Shown here: positions 34,131 through 46,085 of the stretch, piece after piece
Layout of the letters: every line of letters starts with the position of its first letter
Numbering within the stretch: position 1 is the stretch's first letter
Assembly (NCBI GenBank): GCA_008828725.1
Contig: MEHQ01003923.1
Span: 124,001 to 188,000, forward strand
Reading direction: 5' to 3'
Origin: Saccharina japonica
Lineage: Eukaryota > Sar > Phaeophyceae > Laminariales > Laminariaceae
Length of the DNA: 64,000 nt
The notes under the pieces: generated by a model
What the model was told of the DNA's origin: nothing
Databases searched by the model: none
What the model saw: only the letters and a program-made list of their open reading frames with translations
Made by a program: the position numbers and the translations under genes

Positions 34131-34225
34131 ATGTCTTCTGCGCAGGCTGTTTTTCGGGCTTTCAAGCTTCAAGGCCTGGGTATTCGAGCCGATGCCGCCC
34201 GGGCCATCGTACGAGTTGTAGACCG
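34131..34225 (+). CDS. POLE2: POLE2 exon 1 with start codon
   Basis: ATG then SSAQAVFRAFKLQGLGIRAD, aligned to human RSRALSAFKLRGLLLRGE. Donor gtgaga leaves two bases completed by exon 2. No in-frame upstream ATG continues this frame. Confidence 0.88.
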
Positions 34226-37200
34226 GTGAGAGAGAGAAGGGCCTTTCTTCTTGCTTGTCACATGTTCGCGCCCAATATCCCCCTCCACCCCCTACCCAGA
34301 GTGCCCTGGAATGCAACAGCAGTATGGATGCGAGACTCTCGAACGGCGTAGGCATCTTGTGTCCACAAGAAGAAGCTGTGCTGTCCTGGATAGCGACTGC
34401 CGGGTACTGCTTGTGTGTTGTCGGGCGGACAGCAGTAGTACCGTTCCAACACAACCCACGCTTTCGTTTTCCTTGGTGGGTGATTTGGGCTGGGCGAGTC
34501 GGAGCAGCAGCATTGGCCGCGCAGCAAATACGAGAGAGCACTACACGCACGAGTAGGCCTGACCAGTCGCGTGATCAGGCAAGCGCGGCACAGAAGTCCT
34601 CGCGCTTCCTTCTCGTGCTGGCGAAGCATACGAGTGGAAGCCCGTATAAATGTGTGCGTACGAGTAGCGTAGCCGCCTGCCTGTATTCTGGGTTTTTGGC
34701 TTGGTTTTAAATTTGAAAATTGAATTTTTGAATGCGACTACTGCCTGTACTGCGACAGCAGTCGTACGAGCGCACGATTAACGGCCTGGTACCTGGTATC
34801 ATACTTACGCACAACGCAATGCTACGTAGCAATGGGATGCTGAACCCTCTGCTCTATTACAAACGAGGGGAACTACGAGTACTGCTGTATACTCGCAATA
34901 TACGAGTTACCTGGTTGCGCCAGGACCCAACTAGCACTGTTTCGGCCTCGTACTCGTATCATACTTACGCATAACGCAATGCTACGGAGCAATGGGATGC
35001 TGAACCCTCTGCTCTATACAAACGAGGGGAACTACAGTACGAGTACGACGTACTGCTGTATACTCGCAATATACGAGTTACCTGGCTGCGCCAGGATCCG
35101 ACTAGCACTGTTTCGGCCTCGTACTCGTATGGGGTTGACCCTTTTTTTTTGTAGGGTCATACCCCATACGTCGTAGGTTTCGGCGAAATCGTGGCGACAA
35201 ACCGCGACCCCCCCCCCGGTTGGTGAGGGCCCCCCGCCGAAGGCGCCCCCGGGGGGGGCGCTGGGGGCGCTCTGCCGGAGGCACTGCTTTCGGCGATTTG
35301 GCTTGACTACTGCTACTGCTTGTGGAGCTGAAACATACCTTGATTTTGGGCCGTGTCTCAAAGGCAAACAGGGTGGTAGATTAGATCGACTCAGGAAAAA
35401 ACTACACGTATGATATGTATCTGGTAGGCGTGTATTAAGGGCTATGACCTACCGCAGGTACCAGATATGACGGTAAGAAAATAGCATATGGGGGGGAGAG
35501 GTTTGTTTGTATACGCTGCTGTCGAACGCGTTGCTTGCTGGCACGCGTGGCTATACCATGAGTCGTGGAGGAAGAGCAGTACATAATGTACACCACCAAA
35601 TACCAAATACACACACAAGTAGGCCAGTACCTGTCGTCAAAGGCCACAGCATATAAACCACACAGGAGTGAGCCGTACCTTGCCGTCACGCTCCACCCTC
35701 ACATATATAAGGACAGTACATATATTATCATCAAAGTCCGGATCGCATATTATTATCATCATCGACTGCCCCCGTAGGGAGTAGCATCCACGCCGAGGCT
35801 TCCAAGTATCATCTCAGATCATAATGCCTCGTCACACAATATAAAACCCCAATCTCCGTCGACCATTCTGAAACCCCCAGATGTCCGGAAACCTATATCG
35901 AGCAACCGCATACCAGGTACAGTACCAAAAGCAAGATTTGGTTCAGGTAATTGGTCGGACAAGTGAGAAGAGACGGTGGGCGGACAAAGTGCAAGATGAT
36001 ATGTCCAGGAGAGACCCACGGAGCCCAAGCCATCAGTGGTTGAGACAGATTCGCCCATCGTACTCATGGTCTCTCTTCGGTATGCGTGCGCTCTCTTGGC
36101 GGTTGGCGCCGCGCATTTTGATGGGTTTCGGCTATATTATGAGGCGTTATTGTGGGAAGTACGTAAATAGCCAATATACTGGCAACCCGAGCAGCCCCCT
36201 CAAGCAGTATAGTGGTACTGCCAGTGCAGTAGTCTGATATGATACCCGGGGGAAGAAGGGAAGATACATCCCCTGTCTGTGACCACGTACGGTTTTTCCA
36301 GAGGACCGCAGAGCGTGAAAATTCTGCGAGATAAGCTGGGAGGTGGGAAGTGAAACGTGATTATAATAGTAACGCGTTTTCGACGTAAGGACCCAGTGGA
36401 ATGGAGTCCTGAACGCGCACGACGCGTGGTGAATGTGACGCGCACGAGGTGCGGTGTGTGTTTTCCCGTTGGTTACGAGTAACTCTAGGTGCCACCGGGG
36501 GGGGGATAGAATACGGTACAGTACACAGAAATATTATCAGTGCACGCGTTCTCGTAGGACATTCGTCTTCTCGTACAGTACTAAGAAACACGGGCTGGGA
36601 TTCGTACGAGGCCCCAAAAATAGTAAATTGACAATGGCCTGCACTCTTTCCCAAGATAGAAATCTAGTGCAGCCTGAGCCAACAGTCATGTTTCTTACTA
36701 CAGTAGGTTCTTACGTTTTTACTGGGTTTGACATTCCTCCCGCAAAAAATAATTTATCAATTTACTCGTGTTGTTGTGTTGACAGTTCGGGTCATGTGAC
36801 TCACAGTCCCGACGACCCTGGCCGTATATCAGTTGCCAGAAAAGGGTTGGATCGAGCGTTTTACAGGTGAAGCCCAATTTTGGACCTTTTCAGCCAGTTT
36901 TAGGTACGAAGCCTTGGCCACTCAGGGAGGGGATCAGGAAGCCTTTTCCCTGGTGCAATATGTAGTGTACCTGTAAATGGCTCAAACCGCATAGATATAC
37001 CTATTTTTGGTTTTTGCGCTTCTGACAATCATCTACATACCGTTGTAATATGCCACAAAACTTATCACTATGTTGTACCCTTTTAATCTGCGAATAACTT
37101 GCGAATCTTCTACCAGTCTAATTTTATGCGTGCATGCTTCCACGATTCTAATCTGATATGTACCTGCTTCTACTGTACCATTCTAATCTCGTACCTACTC

Positions 37201-40200
37201 GTACCATTCTAATCTTCTACTGTTCTACTCTGCTAACGTTCTAATTTTCTCAGCGAGGAAGACGTGGAGGAAGCAGTGCAGGCCATCATCCGCGCCACGA
37301 AGGCCCGCATCGAGCGCAACGAGCTAGGCAGCAACGTGGTGGACGTGGACACCGTGTCCGCCGTGGTGGCAGACCTGACCAGCAGGGAGCAAGACCTCAC
37401 CGACAGCAGCACGCAAATGCAGAGCGCCTTCCACAGGCCCCGGCTCTACTTCGACCCCGTGCGAAACACGCTACTTCTGTGAGAGAGAACCCCCCCCCCC
37501 TCTTGGAAAATGCCTCCAGTGTTATCGCGCAAAGGACACGTGCTACGGTAGAGGTTTTCCACGTTTTTTCGGAGGGTCCTCGCAGGAGGAACGCTTTCTA
37601 CCCCCACCCAAAAGCTGATTTTGAGAAATATGAAAGTGCACCCCGACCGAAAATCGACCACTCCCATGGCCTAGGCACCCAAAATCATCATAATCGTGCA
37701 AAACAAGATTACGCTCAGACGATTTTGGGTGTTAATAACCCATTCAGAACTGAAAAAAAATGTCCCCCACTAATTCTAAGTAGTTTGTCCACAAATTCGT
37801 GGGACCAGTTCTTAAGGGGTTAAACAGCCTTTAATAGGTCTTTCAGAAAATATTTTAGCCAAAAAACGGTACAGTACCCCTATCGTAGCACGCCTCGAAG
37901 GTTTCAATCAGCATCCGCACTGCTTGCCGATATTCACCCACTAATTTTCGCATCTCTCTTTTTTTCCCCCCAGAAATGTTGCCTTCTTCCCCTCCAGAAG
38001 GGTTGGAGCAGCCTGTTCGAAGGCCACAGACTATCACAACACTGTGTCTATACATTATGGTGAGGACAACAGGTCAGAAAAAAACGACAGACTAACACTT
38101 GGGGCCATTTCCCAGACGTGGACATCACACAAACCAACCTTGCTCTCAGCTGGCCCGTGCATGCTTCGTTTTCGCGATCCGGCGTCTTCCCTATACACAC
38201 ATACGAACACACACACATAAAAGGCGTCATATTCGAAGGCGTTTTCCGAAGGTCCGAAGGTGGGGGGAGGGAGGTAATCACGACAAATAAAACTGTTTCC
38301 TTGACACGCGAATCACACGTCAGCGCTCAAAAAAATCAGAAAGCAGACCACCGCAAAGAATTTTCTCCCGGNNNNNNNNNNNNNNNNNNNNNNNNNNNNN
38401 NNNNNNNNNNNNNNNNNNNNNNNNNNNNNNNNNNNNNNNNNNNNNNNNNNNNNNNNNNNNNNNNNNNNNNNNNNNNNNNNNNNNNNNNNNNNNNNNNNNN
38501 NNNNNNNNNNNNNNNNNNNNNNNNNNNNNNNNNNNNNNNNNNNNNNNNNNNNNNNNNNNNNNNNNNNNNNNNNNNNNNNNNNNNNNNNNNNNNNNNNNNN
38601 NNNNNNNNNNNNNNNNNNNNNNNNNNNNNNNNNNNNNNNNNNNNNNNNNNNNNNNNNNNNNNNNNNNNNNNNNNNNNNNNNNNNNNNNNNNNNNNNNNNN
38701 NNNNNNNNNNNNNNNNNNNNNNNNNNNNNNNNNNNNNNNNNNNNNNNNNNNNNNNNNNNNNNNNNNNNNNNNNNNNNNNNNNNNNNNNNNNNNNNNNNNN
38801 NNNNNNNNNNNNNNNNNNNNNNNNNNNNNNNNNNNNNNNNNNNNNNNNNNNNNNNNNNNNNNNNNNNNNNNNNNNNNNNNNNNNNNNNNNNNNNNNNNNN
38901 NNNNNNNNNNNNNNNNNNNNNNNNNNNNNNNNNNNNNNNNNNNNNNNNNNNNNNNNNNNNNNNNNNNNNNNNNNNNNNNNNNNNNNNNNNNNNNNNNNNN
39001 NNNNNNNNNNNNNNNNNNNNNNNNNNNNNNNNNNGGGGGGGGGGGGGGGGGGGGGGGGGTAGACAGACACCTGTGACCTGTAGTAGGCTTATGGTTGGAA
39101 CGGCTTATCGCGATTTGACGCTGTAAGCTGTGACCGTCTATTATTTGCATGTACCAATGCTGCTGTAACAGGCACGAATGTACCGGGAGAGGTTCTTGAT
39201 GGTTCGGCAGAGGGTTCACCGACACCACCTGTTCCGGCCTCCCATCATCGAGTCCTCCCGACGGGAGTACATCAAGCTGTCCCCGCTGGACTCGCTGGTG
39301 AGCCTTGCGCATGCTGCGTGGCGCTTATATTAAGGAATCCCTTTCACACACGAGTGACAGATCACTATCTAGATCGTATAGATCATCTCGATCCTGTACT
39401 TGCCTGCAGTAGACCATCTAGACCCCGTACTTGTCTAGATAACCTAGATCCTAGGTTTGCCTAGATCATCTACTCGTAGATCCTAGGTTTGCCTAGATCA
39501 TCTACTCGTAGATCCTATGTTTGCCGTTATGAGACGTTGTGCAAGAGCCGTATATTATCATACGTATCCCACCACGTAGCCTTGCGTGTGACCCTTTCTC
39601 ACACGAGTGACAGATCACTATCCAGATCATATAGATCATATATATCTTGTACTTTCCTACATCATCTACATCATATTTTACGTCTGCCTAGATCATCTAC
39701 TCGTGATCCTATGTTTGGCTAGATAATCTACTCGTAGATTCTAGGTTTGCCGTTATGAGACGTTGTGCAAGACCCGTATCACCACCCCGCTAGGCTCGCT
39801 GGTGAGCCTTGCGTATGATGTGTAGGAGTTATATTAATGTTTGACCCTTTCTCACACGTGGGACAGATCACTATATAGATAGATAATATATATCATATAG
39901 AGCATACAGATCATATAGATCATGCAGATCGTATAGATCATATAGATCTTGTACTTGCCTAGATCATATACAGTAGATCTTACGTTTGCCTACGATCATC
40001 TAGATCCTATGTTTGCCGTTATGATATATACGTTGTGCAGGAGCTGTAATCATACAGATCCCCCACCGGCAAACGTGTGCGCCAAGAGCTGTGTCGTAAC
40101 AGATCTCCCTCGATGCATGCTACGATCGAGGTGATGCACCATGTGTTTGCCTTCTGAGGGGGGTGGCTTGATTATCTTGATTATAGTATAGGAGCTCCGT

Positions 40201-43200
40201 ACCTCATCGATAAAATGATTTTGGAGGAAAGTAAACAATCTCATGACCGCAGTATATTCTGAAAAATACTGCAATAATACAAGAATGAAAATCGGACGCG
40301 ATTTTGGGTTAAGGTAAGGAGCCTTTACTAGGTCATTCAGAAAACGTTTCAGCCAAAAAAAGGTATACCTCTACTGTGCCTCTATCGTAGCACACGCCTC
40401 GCCCGGCAAACAGCATGATCTTCGTAGATCGTGCAGATCATACACAACAGGGACATATGTGCCGTGTAAGATCTGCTGTAGATGGTGAATTATGGGGATC
40501 TGATGTATCTGATATGACAGATGTGTGAGCCCTTTCACTGCTGCCAAAAATGACCCCCAACTCTACTTCCAAGTGGTTGGGTAGAGAATCATCCCGCCGG
40601 GAGTACATGAAGCTGTCCCCGCTAGACTCGTTGGTCAGTACTTTTATACTCGAGTAAAGCAGTACTCGGAGTACAAACATCTAAATTACTCGAGTACTCC
40701 GAGTATCGAGAGTATTGAACACCGAATACTGCGAGTACACAAAGTACCTGAGTATTTTTTTCTCTAAAATACTCTAATTATACTCGCAGGTAATGGGAGC
40801 ATCTGTGATTTTGAAATGCTATAAACGCCAGTCACATGCTCCCAGAACCTGGGAGGAATGGCGGCCGAGTCTTAAAAATGATGCAAAGATGCTCCTAACG
40901 TACTTCACACTCCGAGTATACTCCGAGTATCGAGTACACTTTCGTACTCCGAGTACTTGAGTATTGAGAGTACTGGCGGCCTGAATACTCGGAGTACTTG
41001 GAGTATGAGCAGTACTGAAGCCCCAAATACTCGGAGTACAAGGAGTACCCGCAGTANGCCCTGAAAGATCTAGATCATGAAGTGGGGGGGAAACGGTTAC
41101 ATGAGCTAGATCATGCAGATCATACGTATCATACCGGTCATGCAGATCATGTAGATCATACAGATCATACAGATCAGGAATATATCTGCCCTGAAATATC
41201 TAGATCATGCAGTAGGGGGGAAACGGTTACATGAGCTAGATCATACAGATCATACAGATCATACAGATTATACATATCATACAGATCATACAGATCAGGT
41301 ATCTATCTGCCCTGAAAGATCTAGATCATGAAGTGGGGGGAAACGGTTGCATGAGATAGATCATACAGATCATACAGATCATACATATATCTACCCCTGA
41401 AAGATCTAGATCATGAAGTGGGGGGGGGGGACGGTTACATGAGCTAGATCGTAGATCATACAGATCATACAGATCATACATATATCTGCCCTGAAAGATC
41501 TAGATCGTGAACTGGGGGGGATCAGTGACCTGCCCCATATGCGGAAAATCGTCAAAAAAAAAACGACGACTATACACAGTATCGGTCACACTAAATGGGA
41601 TGGGGGGGGGGGGCGTACTCATTTGTTGCTTGCCTTAGTCATTTGACCATTGACCACGCATCCCTTTCGAGACGGAGATGGGGGGGGAGGAGAGGGGAAA
41701 AGAAAGTGATACTATACGAGGACATCTCCGAGACGTCTTCATACGACGGATGGTTCTGTTTATTATATATATACGAAGTCGTACTGCTACGCGCTCCCAC
41801 CTGGCGATTGACAAAGACCGCCCCTGGCCTAGTTTTGGTGCCTACACTATAATCAAGTCAACACGGTTAAGGCAATCCTTAAACCTCTATAAGGCATACC
41901 TTAAACCTCCATCAGGCATACCGTGAACCTCCATCAGGCATACCTTAAACTTGTATAAGGCAGACATTAAACCTCTCGTTTAAGGCAGACATTAAACCTC
42001 TCGTGTAAGGCATACCTTAAACCTCTATAAGGCATACCTTACACCTCTATAAGGCATATATGAACCCTTAAATCTTTATGAGGCCTGCCTTAACCCTCTT
42101 CAAGGCATTCATCTACCCTCTATAAGACCTTCCTTGACCCTTTATAAGGCATTCCTTAAACCTTTAAGGCAGTCGCTAACCCTTTATAAGGCATTCGTTA
42201 ACCCTCTATAAGACAGTCATTAACCATCTGCAAGGCGTGCCTTAAACCTTTATAAGACATGCCTTAAACCTTTGTAAGGCATTTCTAAACCCTCTAGACT
42301 ATAAGGCATTCCTTAACCTTGTGTAAGGCATTCCTTAACCCTCTATAAGGCACTTCTTGACCCTGTATTAGACAGTCATTAACCCTCCGGAAGACATTTA
42401 TTAACCCTTCGTGAGGCATGCCTTAATCCTTTCGGGACTTGAGAAGGAAAAAGCGGAGAAATGACACGACCAGTACAGCATCCGCCACTACAAGGCTCGG
42501 GGATGAAGCACAAAGTGAAACGGTTATGTCTATGCGTACATCATGCTGCTCGTACCTCAAAGACACCGGCGGCCATCCTCCCCTCAACGATGACGATGCA
42601 GTGCTCCGTGAATATGCCTTCCGTTTTGTGCTGAAGACACACGCCGCACCGAGCCCAGCAGAGTCACCATCATATCGCGACCCCATGCAAGGCATAGATA
42701 GCACCATAAAAAAATAGCAACATGCAAAGAGAGGCGCCGGGTGTTCCAGAGAGGCGAACATGAGCGGAAGGAAGGGGGGTTGCCTCATGCCATGCGTGAC
42801 CGTCGTATGTCGTAAAATATTACCATAGACACTCGCATCCCTACAATGTCGGGACGGAGCACGTCGGGCCTTTTCACAGACCAGGCAGAAATTGACTGCT
42901 TGCACCAAGCGGGTAGCGGCGTGAGGTGTTGGGCGAGTCGCATGAAGGGCGAGCTGGCTGCGTTTTACCCAAAACCGCGTGTGAGGCGGACATTCTTGCA
43001 TTGGATGACAACGTCGAATGAAGTGATGTTGTTTTACGACGCATGGTAGCTTAAGGTAGAGGTGTAAGCACCATGTTTTTTTCTGAGGGTGATCACTTGA
43101 GGAGCCCTATACTAATAGTAAGTAAAAAATGATTTTGGAGGAAAGTGAAAGTGCTATGTACCCATTTAGCCTAAAGCATAAAATGAGAAAAATACTGCAA

Positions 43201-44415
43201 ACACAAGAATTAGACTCTGACTGTGGGTTAAGGAGCCTTTAACCTTTAATACGTCTTTCAGAAACTGTTTCAGCCAAAATAAGGTACAGTACCTCTACCG
43301 TAGCACGTGTCTTACAGAGGGGAGGGTACACGGAGGGGAGGGGGGGGGGGTCAACGTAATAACTTTTTAGGGGCCCACGAATACCGACGAACAACAATGA
43401 CGAGTCCGGTCTCAACAGCCACCCGGTAGGGGAGTGCAGCAGCACGCGCTAATAATATCATTCATATATTGGTGCTCGCGTAAAGAACATGTGCTTGCCG
43501 TTTCGCTCGGACAGTATTAATGCTATACACCATAGACGGGACTCCGGCTGCCTCGTGCCATCGTTTGCCGTAATCTTCATTTGTTTCGTCAAGCTTTCAG
43601 TGTCATTGCCCACGAGGGGTACACGATCGTACCAGTAAAAATATCGCATAATCGATACCTCGAAAGTTCGGTATTGTGGCAGGGGCGCACAGAACTTGCA
43701 GAATTTCCGGGTACGGGTAGGAATGTCGTGCAGAACTTACAGAAGTTCCGGGTACGGGTATAAAACGTCTTACAGAACTCACAGAAATTATTTGTAGGGT
43801 AATAGCCAAGAAAAATACCCCGGGTATGGTTATTATGTACGTACCCTACGGAAGACAACCTTGGAAAGTTCGATATATTCGACATATGTCGAAACGTTCG
43901 ATGTGATATCCAACAGTGAATAATCTCACCGCATTGGACAGGTCGAGCGGTAACCTCGTCACAAGGTCCTCCAGGAAATACTTCCCCTCCTCCGGTTGCG
44001 TGAGCATGCCCAGAAGCCATCGGAGGTCGTTGCTCCCCACCTGCAATGCCGACAGACCCCGATGCCATGTGTCAAAAGTGTTTCGCGGGCGTGATATGTG
44101 TCAATGGTGTGTTTTTATTGTCGTTGTTGTTCAGGACGGCAGGCGTTTTTGCCCGGTTGGGTAGAGGTAACGTTGTGACTCGTTGCCTCCGGAAGGTCGA
44201 ACGATTTTGCTTGCGCTACTACTGCAGCTGAAGAGGCAAAAACGGCATGACAGGACATCGTAGACTGTAGCATCCTGTCACAGCATTCGCAAATCACATC
44301 ATCATCATCATTGTTCATGATCATCGTCATGAGCATCAACATCATCCTCGTCGCCCTTATCATCATCACCATCATCATCATCATCATCACCATCACCATC
44401 ACCATCCTCATCATC

Positions 44416-44465
<50 letters not shown>

Positions 44466-46045
44466 TGTCATGATCATGATCATTATCCTCATCACCACCA
44501 CCACCTACCACCAACCACAAAAATACAACCAAAAAGGTGACCACACAACTCCGTCAAGACAAAAAACAGAAAAAAAACTACTGCAAGTATCATGTGTACA
44601 CACCACCCACCCGTACCATCAGTACATGAATCCGCCCTTATGCACGGCTCCTCATACTCCCAGTACTCGGAGTATTTGGGCCTTCAGTACTGCTCATACT
44701 CCAAGTACTCCGAGTATTTAGGCCACCAGTACTCTAATACTCTCAGTACTCGGAGTACGAAAAGTACTCGATACTCCGAGTATACTCGGAGTATCGAGTA
44801 TACTCGGAGCATCTGTGCACTCGTGTTAAGTCAAACCTTTCACACACGGGACAGATCACTATCTAAATCGTATAGATCGTATAGATCATCTAGATCCTGT
44901 ACTTTCCTAGATCATCTAGACCCCGTACTTGCCTAGATCATCTAGATCCTAGATTTGCCTAGATCATCTACTCGTAGATCCTAGGTTTCCCTAGATCATC
45001 TACTCGTAGATCCTAGGTTTGCCGCTATGAGACGTTCTGCAAGAGCCGCATAATATCATACGTTTCACCAACCCGCTAGGCTCGCTGGTGAGCCTTGCGT
45101 ATGATGTTGTAGCATACAGATCATATAGATCATATAGATCATGCAGATCGTGTAGATCATATAGATCTTGTACTTGCCTAGATCATCTACAGTAGATTTT
45201 ACGTTTGCCTACGATCATCTAGATCCTATGTTTGCCGTTATGATATATACGTTGTGCAGGAACTGTAATCATACAGATCCCCCACCGGCAAACGTGTGCG
45301 ATAAGAGCTGTGTCGTAACAGATCTCCCTCGACGCATGCTACGATCGAGGTGATGCACCATGTGTTTGCCTTCTGAGGGGGGTGGCTTGATTATCTTGAT
45401 TATAGTATAGGAGCTCCGTACCTCATCGATAAAATGATTTTGGAGGAGAGTAAACAATCTCATGACCGCAGTATATTCTGAAAAATACTGCAATAATACA
45501 AGAATGAAAATCGGACGCGATTTTGGGTCAAGGTAAGGAGCCCGATCATTCAGAAAACGTTTCAGCCAAAAAAAGGTATACCTTATATCTCTATCGTAGC
45601 ACACGCCTCGCCCGGCAAACAGCATGATCTTCGTAGATCGTGCAGATCATACACAACAGGGACATATGTGCCGTGTAAGATCTACTGTAGATGGTGAATT
45701 ATGGGGATCGGATGTGTCTGATATGGCAGATGTGTGAGCCCTTTCACTGCTCCCAAAAATGACCCCAACTCTACTTCCAAGTGGTTGGGTAGAGAATCAT
45801 CCCGCCGGGAGTACATGAAGCTGTCCCCGCTAGACTCGTTGGTGAGCCGTGCATAAGGGCGGATTCGTGTACTGATGGTACGGGTGGGTGGTGTGTACAC
45901 ATGATACTTGCGATAGTTTTTCTTTTCTTCTGTTTTTTGTCTTGACGGAGTTGTGTGGTCACCTTTTTGGTTGTATTTTTGTGGTTGGTGGTAGGTGGTG
46001 GTGGTGATGAGGATAATGATCATGATCATGACAATGATGATGACA

Positions 46046-46085
<40 letters not shown>

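Larger units (their letters stand above)
41058..44655 (-). repeat. Left arm of large inverted duplication
   Basis: It is the reverse complement of about 45850-49445 with very few differences; coordinates of mirrored positions sum to about 90503-90514. It carries GATC arrays, a Rep-C core, a 22-bp array, a MITE-B, an ATC triplet tract and antisense copies of POLE2 exons 6 and 5. Confidence 0.95.

Noticed and set aside
38118..39312. ORFs of 244-330 codons
   Set aside because: They cross the 663-bp N gap and have no coding meaning.
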